Shown here in pieces: positions 11,012 through 14,577 of a stretch of 14,577 nt of DNA (position 1 is its first letter; the number at the start of each line of letters is the position of its first letter). Location: NCBI GenBank assembly GCA_029858605.1, contig JAOUET010000024.1, positions 1 through 14,577 of the forward strand, written 5' to 3'. Made by a program: the position numbers and the translations under genes. This DNA comes from Coriobacteriia bacterium. Lineage in GTDB: Bacteria > Actinomycetota > Coriobacteriia > Anaerosomatales > JAENZW01. The notes below the pieces were generated by a model. It had not been told where the DNA came from, did no database searches, and saw nothing but the letters and a program-made list of their open reading frames with translations.

Positions 11012-13081
11012 TCAGTGACGCTCGCACGTTCCTGCCGGAACGAGGGACGAGTCTAGGTACATCTCTACCACTTCCGGACAGCCCTTGGTGGCGAGTAGCT
11101 TCGTGTCGGAACATATGCTGACCAGCACTTGCGTTGTCGGCGCCGTATCCGCCTCGCCCACTGTCTCATCGGGAGGTCGAGTCGGCTCCACTGGAGTCAC
11201 GGGAGCACTCTCGTGCTTCAGGGCCCCGACCATGAAGGCACGCCAAGTCTTTGCCGGGATGCTGCCCCCCGTCACCTTTTCGCCATGAACCTTCGTCATC
11301 TCGACCAGGCCATCGCGGAATCCGACCCAAACCGCACAGGACAGGTCATCGGCGTAGCCGACGAACCAGGCGTCTCGGTACGATTGAGTGGTCCCCGTCT
11401 TGCCCGCTACCCAGGTCCCGGGGATCTTCGCAGCTGTGCCGGTTCCGTTCTCCACAACGTCGTGAAGCATCAGCGACGCCTGTACGGACACCGTCTTGGG
11501 GATGACCTGCTCGGACGTCAGCGCCGGTTCGTAGACCAGCTCGCCTTGGTCGTCGGTCACCCTCACGATGCCTGTCGGCTCGATGCGGTAGCCGCCGGAT
11601 GCGATCGTCCCATAGGCGGACGCCATCTCCAGCGGGGTGACGCCAGTGCTCAGACCGCCAAGAGCAATCGCAGGATTCGCCTGGATGGGGCTCGCGATGC
11701 CCATCTCCCTGGCGGTAGCCGCGACGTCCTCGGGGCCGACCTGCATGATGAGACGAGCGTAGACCGCGTTCACGGACCAGTTAGTCGCCGCGCTCAACGT
11801 CAGGCGTCCCTCGGTGAAGGCGTTCTCGTAGTTCTCGACGTTCCAGACCCCGTCCTCGACTCGCACGGAGTAGGGCGATGCGTCGAACTGCTGCTCCGGC
11901 CGCACCCCCTCTTCGAGAGCGCACACCAGTACGAATGGCTTGAATGCAGACCCCGGCTGTCTGTGACCCTGCGCAGCGAGGTTGAACTGATTCCCCTGAA
12001 AATCACGCCCGCCGACCATCGCGGCCACTTGCCCTGTTCTGTAGTTGACGGCCACGAGCGCGCATTCCGGATCGTCGAGATTCGGTAGCTGGGAGCGCAC
12101 CGCCTTCTCTGCAGCCGCCTGGAGAGCCGGGTCGAGCGTCGTATGAACGCGAAGCCCGCCCTTGAAGACTACGTCTGCGCCGAGGCGGTCAATCAAGTCC
12201 TGCTTGACCCATTCCACGAAGTAGGGAGCCGTGTCCGGCACTTCGCGAGGTGGAGCCAGCACGAACGGCGCGTCGCGCGCGGCAATCTCTTCGGCCTGCG
12301 AGATGTAGCCGAGATCGCGCATCTTCGACAAGACGACGCCGCGTCGTTCGATCGCAACCTCCGGTTCGTCGATCGGCGAGTACCGTCCAGGAGACCGGAC
12401 GAGACCGGCGAGTAGGGCACACTCGGCTAGATCGAGCTGAGAAGCCGACTTGCCGAAGTAGTTCCTCGCAGCGCTCTCCACACCGTAGGATCCATGGCCG
12501 AAGTACACCGTGTTGAGGTATGTCTCCAGCACCTGATCCTTGTCGGTGCGGGCCTCGAGCTGGAACGCGAGAAGCGCCTCGCGAACCTTTCGCTCAAGAG
12601 TTCGCTCGCCCTGGGTGCACAGGATCTTCACGACTTGCTGGGTGATGGTGCTCCCACCCTGTGCAACAACACCTTCTTCGGCGTTCTCGTGAAACGCTCG
12701 GACGATCGCCCTGACATCCACACCTTTATGCGAATAGAAACGCTCGTCTTCGATAGCCACTACGGCGTCGCGCAATGGAAGGGGGATGTCCTCAAGCGGT
12801 ACGACAGTGCGATCTTCCTCGCCGTGCCACTCCGCGATCACGGAACCGTCGGCAGCATAGACGATCGAGGTGCGCGCGGTGTTCTCGGCGCTACCGGCGA
12901 GGTCGATGTCCGGCAGACTGAGCGACATGCGGTAGAGGTAGACGCTCGCGCCGAGCAGCAACAGAAGCACGACGACAAGTGCCGCGGCGAGCACCTTTAG
13001 CATTGACGCGAGACGGGAGGAGACGCGCACCTGACCCCCATGCCCTGTTCGTGTCGAGTACACTCTTTTGCGGGAAGGCAC
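11012..13081 (-). CDS. Class A penicillin-binding protein (PBP1a-type, bifunctional peptidoglycan synthase)
   Basis: The 689-residue protein polymerises and crosslinks peptidoglycan outside the membrane. It has a basic N-terminus, one membrane helix (about 28-50), and a GT51 glycosyltransferase domain with AIEDERFYSHKGVD (109-122, catalytic Glu111), QGGSTITQQVVK (141-152), ETYLNTVYFGHGSYGVESAA (186-205) and LLAGLVRSPGRYSP (223-236). The transpeptidase domain has the SxxK motif Ser378-Ala-Phe-Lys381, SVN (436-438) and KTGTT (561-565). The C-terminal tail after about 620 is Pro/Thr/Glu-rich and then has a small region with three cysteines (657, 668, 686). The first GTG (13081) has no clear ribosome site. 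A GTG at 13030 is preceded by GGGGGT and may be the true start; both leave the membrane helix intact. The J-domain gene follows. Confidence 0.95.
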   Translation of the reverse strand: MPSRKRVYSTRTGHGGQVRVSSRLASMLKVLAAALVVVLLLLLGASVYLYRMSLSLPDIDLAGSAENTARTSIVYAADGSVIAEWHGEEDRTVVPLEDIPLPLRDAVVAIEDERFYSHKGVDVRAIVRAFHENAEEGVVAQGGSTITQQVVKILCTQGERTLERKVREALLAFQLEARTDKDQVLETYLNTVYFGHGSYGVESAARNYFGKSASQLDLAECALLAGLVRSPGRYSPIDEPEVAIERRGVVLSKMRDLGYISQAEEIAARDAPFVLAPPREVPDTAPYFVEWVKQDLIDRLGADVVFKGGLRVHTTLDPALQAAAEKAVRSQLPNLDDPECALVAVNYRTGQVAAMVGGRDFQGNQFNLAAQGHRQPGSAFKPFVLVCALEEGVRPEQQFDASPYSVRVEDGVWNVENYENAFTEGRLTLSAATNWSVNAVYARLIMQVGPEDVAATAREMGIASPIQANPAIALGGLSTGVTPLEMASAYGTIASGGYRIEPTGIVRVTDDQGELVYEPALTSEQVIPKTVSVQASLMLHDVVENGTGTAAKIPGTWVAGKTGTTQSYRDAWFVGYADDLSCAVWVGFRDGLVEMTKVHGEKVTGGSIPAKTWRAFMVGALKHESAPVTPVEPTRPPDETVGEADTAPTTQVLVSICSDTKLLATKGCPEVVEMYLDSSLVPAGTCERH

Positions 13082-13141
13082 CGCGTCGACGAGATCGACT
13101 TCCGATGGATGCCTTGCCGCCGACGAAACCTGGACTTATCC

Positions 13142-13780
13142 ATGTTAGCACGCAAGGATGCGCCCGCAGAGCGGGACAGGACGACCCTCATCTCGCGCGC
13201 GGCAGGCGAGGTGTTCGCGCTTTGGCGACACGCTTTGGGCCGCGGCGCGCACCTGGTTCGCGAAGGCGCAGAATCGACGGCTTCGCTCGCCAAGCGCTAC
13301 GGCCAGAATGTCCGAACATCGCTCCTCGAACCCACGGCTGCAGAAACGGAACCGACCAAGCCACTGGTGTTGGTGGGCACGACGGCGCTCGCCATCGGTA
13401 TCGTCGGCACTGTGTTCATCGGACGAGACGCCCTTGGTCAAGCCGTCGCAAGTGCGGCGGTCATGGCCCTCTGGTGCACCGCCCGCCTCGCCCTCATGAC
13501 CATTGCAGCCGAAGCGAAGACGCTCGCAGATCGCCGTGCCGTCACTCGCGCTTGGGCACTCGGCCTTCTGCCCTACGTGTTCGCTGTGTCGCCGCTGCTT
13601 CAATTCGCCGCCTGGTTGCTGTCCATCGGCCTCGCGTTCCGCACGCTGGAAGCGGGCCGGTTCCGGCGCCGCCGCGTCGTCTGGTGTCTTGCATGGGGCT
13701 ATGGTTCCCAGGCGCTTGCCGTCGTAGCCGCCTGGCTGACCAGGAATGCTTTCATTGCCGGCGCTGTCCTCGAGCGCTGA
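13142..13780 (+). CDS. Uncharacterised membrane protein, possibly YIP1-like
   Basis: The frame is open from 13040, but the first part overlaps the divergent penicillin-binding protein gene. The ATG at 13142, giving 212 residues, avoids this; its ribosome site is poor (TGGA), so the start is uncertain. The first 70 residues are polar and partly amphipathic (SRAAGEVFALWRHALGRGAH). Four hydrophobic segments follow at roughly 75-95, 99-122, 137-168 and 178-200. The loop around 168-180 is very basic (FRTLEAGRFRRRR), which suggests it is cytoplasmic. The arrangement recalls YIP1-domain proteins, but I cannot confirm the family from the sequence. The TGA stop is directly adjacent to the stop of the convergent EamA gene. 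A TACACT sequence near 13059 might be its -10 box, without a good -35. Confidence 0.7.
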   Translation: MLARKDAPAERDRTTLISRAAGEVFALWRHALGRGAHLVREGAESTASLAKRYGQNVRTSLLEPTAAETEPTKPLVLVGTTALAIGIVGTVFIGRDALGQAVASAAVMALWCTARLALMTIAAEAKTLADRRAVTRAWALGLLPYVFAVSPLLQFAAWLLSIGLAFRTLEAGRFRRRRVVWCLAWGYGSQALAVVAAWLTRNAFIAGAVLER

Positions 13781-14577
13781 TTAGGCTTGTCTGAGCTTGG
13801 GCCTTTCGGCGTTTCGAGCCGAAACCTCGGCCACGAGGACGCCGCCTAGGACGAGCGATGCACCCAGCCACTGGATCCAAACGAACCGGTCGCCGAGAAG
13901 AATCGCTGCGAAAGCGATCGTGAACAGGGGCTCGAAAGTCGAAAGCAGCGAGGCCTGCCCGACACCCAGGCCGCGTATGGCAGCCGGTACAAGAAGATGG
14001 CGGCGAACGTCGGAAGAACGAGGATGGCCGCGAGTACGAGCCACACGGAAGGATCCCAATCGGAAGGCAGCAACGGTGTTCTCGATGCAAGCGCGGCGGC
14101 GCTGGCCGCCACGGCCGTGAACCCGAACATGTAGGTCATGAGCACGAGTCTGGACCGACCGGGCAGCAGTCGAGAACTCAACACGCTGAAGTTAGCATAG
14201 CCTGCCGCAGAGCCGAGTCCGAGCAGAACGCCCAGCAACCCGATGCCACCGACCTCCGAGAAAGGGTCCACGACGAGCACGCAGCCCCCGAATGCCAGCA
14301 CCACTCCGGCAAGACGCGATCTCCCCAAGGGAGGCCCGCCGACCAGTGGATCCGCCAAGGCGACCATCGCCGGGTAGGTGTACAGGAGTATCGCAGCGAT
14401 CGAGGCCGGGATGACTCGGAGGGCGAAGAAGAAGCATATCGATGCGGCACAGTACCCCGCCAGCGACAGAAGCGCGTAGCGCGCGACATCACTTCGCGGC
14501 ACCCTCAGTGCTCCAGGGCGCCTGAGTACAGCGTAGGCCCCGAGCAGAGCGGTCGCCACGGTGAACCTCCACACCAG
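13781..14577 (-). pseudogene. EamA/DMT-family transporter, frameshifted and partial at right edge
   Basis: This is a drug/metabolite transporter (EamA) with multiple membrane helices and the family's repeated layout. The minus-strand frame from the window edge carries ALLSLAGYCAASICFFFAL, IPASIAAILLYTYPAMVAL and the second repeat up to PTFAAIFLYRL. At 13980/13981 the similarity moves to another frame, which continues AIRGLGVGQASLLSTFEPL and FAAILLGDRFVWIQWLGASLV and ends with TAA at 13781. Adding one G at the junction (CTG-GCC instead of CTG-CC) restores FLYRLAIRGLGVGQ, the normal family sequence, so the lesion looks like a single-base deletion. The part beyond remains intact, so it is either a very recent pseudogene or a sequence error. 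The N-terminal 40 or so residues lie outside the window. The substrate is unknown. Confidence 0.85.

Noticed and set aside
13975..13986. Programmed ribosomal frameshifting in the EamA gene
   Set aside because: The junction CGG-CTG-CCA is not a slippery heptamer and transporter genes of this family are not known to need it. A base deletion is simpler.

Overview
The window is high-GC DNA with short intergenic gaps, many GTG starts and AGGAG-type ribosome binding sites. A class A penicillin-binding protein, lipobox lipoprotein, tRNA-Pro(CGG), chemoreceptor and very large multiheme c-type cytochrome fit a motile, anaerobic or respiring actinobacterium, perhaps a Coriobacteriia/Anaerosomatales-like lineage. 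That placement is inferred from gene content and base composition; there is no rRNA or other marker to fix it.

Layout. (1) Positions 1-3632, minus strand: a compact run in the order SAM hydroxide adenosyltransferase, YhaM-like OB+HD nuclease, methylthioadenosine phosphorylase (mtnP), and a site-2-protease-type membrane metalloprotease cut by the left edge. SAM cleavage to adenosine plus methionine and phosphorolysis of (methylthio)adenosine make a plausible nucleoside-salvage pair. (2) Positions 3737-5657: a small lipoprotein (plus), two small uncharacterised genes and a DUF2085 membrane protein (minus). (3) Positions 5689-5908: tRNA-Pro(CGG) with a recognisable promoter, and two strong hairpins that probably end the flanking minus-strand transcripts. 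(4) Positions 5934-9958, minus: a methyl-accepting chemotaxis protein without a sensor domain, a RidA-family protein, and a 736-residue membrane-anchored cytochrome with 24 haem-binding motifs. The cytochrome has an N-terminal six-haem NapC/NirT-like part, an acidic linker and three tandem six-haem repeats. (5) Positions 10047-10689, plus: a two-gene operon with a clear promoter whose -10 box overlaps a perfect ATACCCC-AC-GGGGTAT palindrome. It encodes an atypical ferredoxin-like protein and a thioredoxin-fold protein. The second gene has an in-frame TGA exactly at the expected active site, followed by a hairpin with a GGUCU apical loop, so it is a candidate selenoprotein. (6) Positions 10697-14577: a short J-domain protein and a class A PBP (minus), a small membrane protein (plus), and an EamA transporter (minus) carrying a single-base frameshift and cut by the right edge.

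The most interesting material is the ferredoxin/candidate-selenoprotein operon and the repeat-built 24-haem cytochrome with three CX3CH haem sites. No CRISPR array, insertion sequence or phage gene was seen. No stretch longer than about 300 bases lacks a gene.
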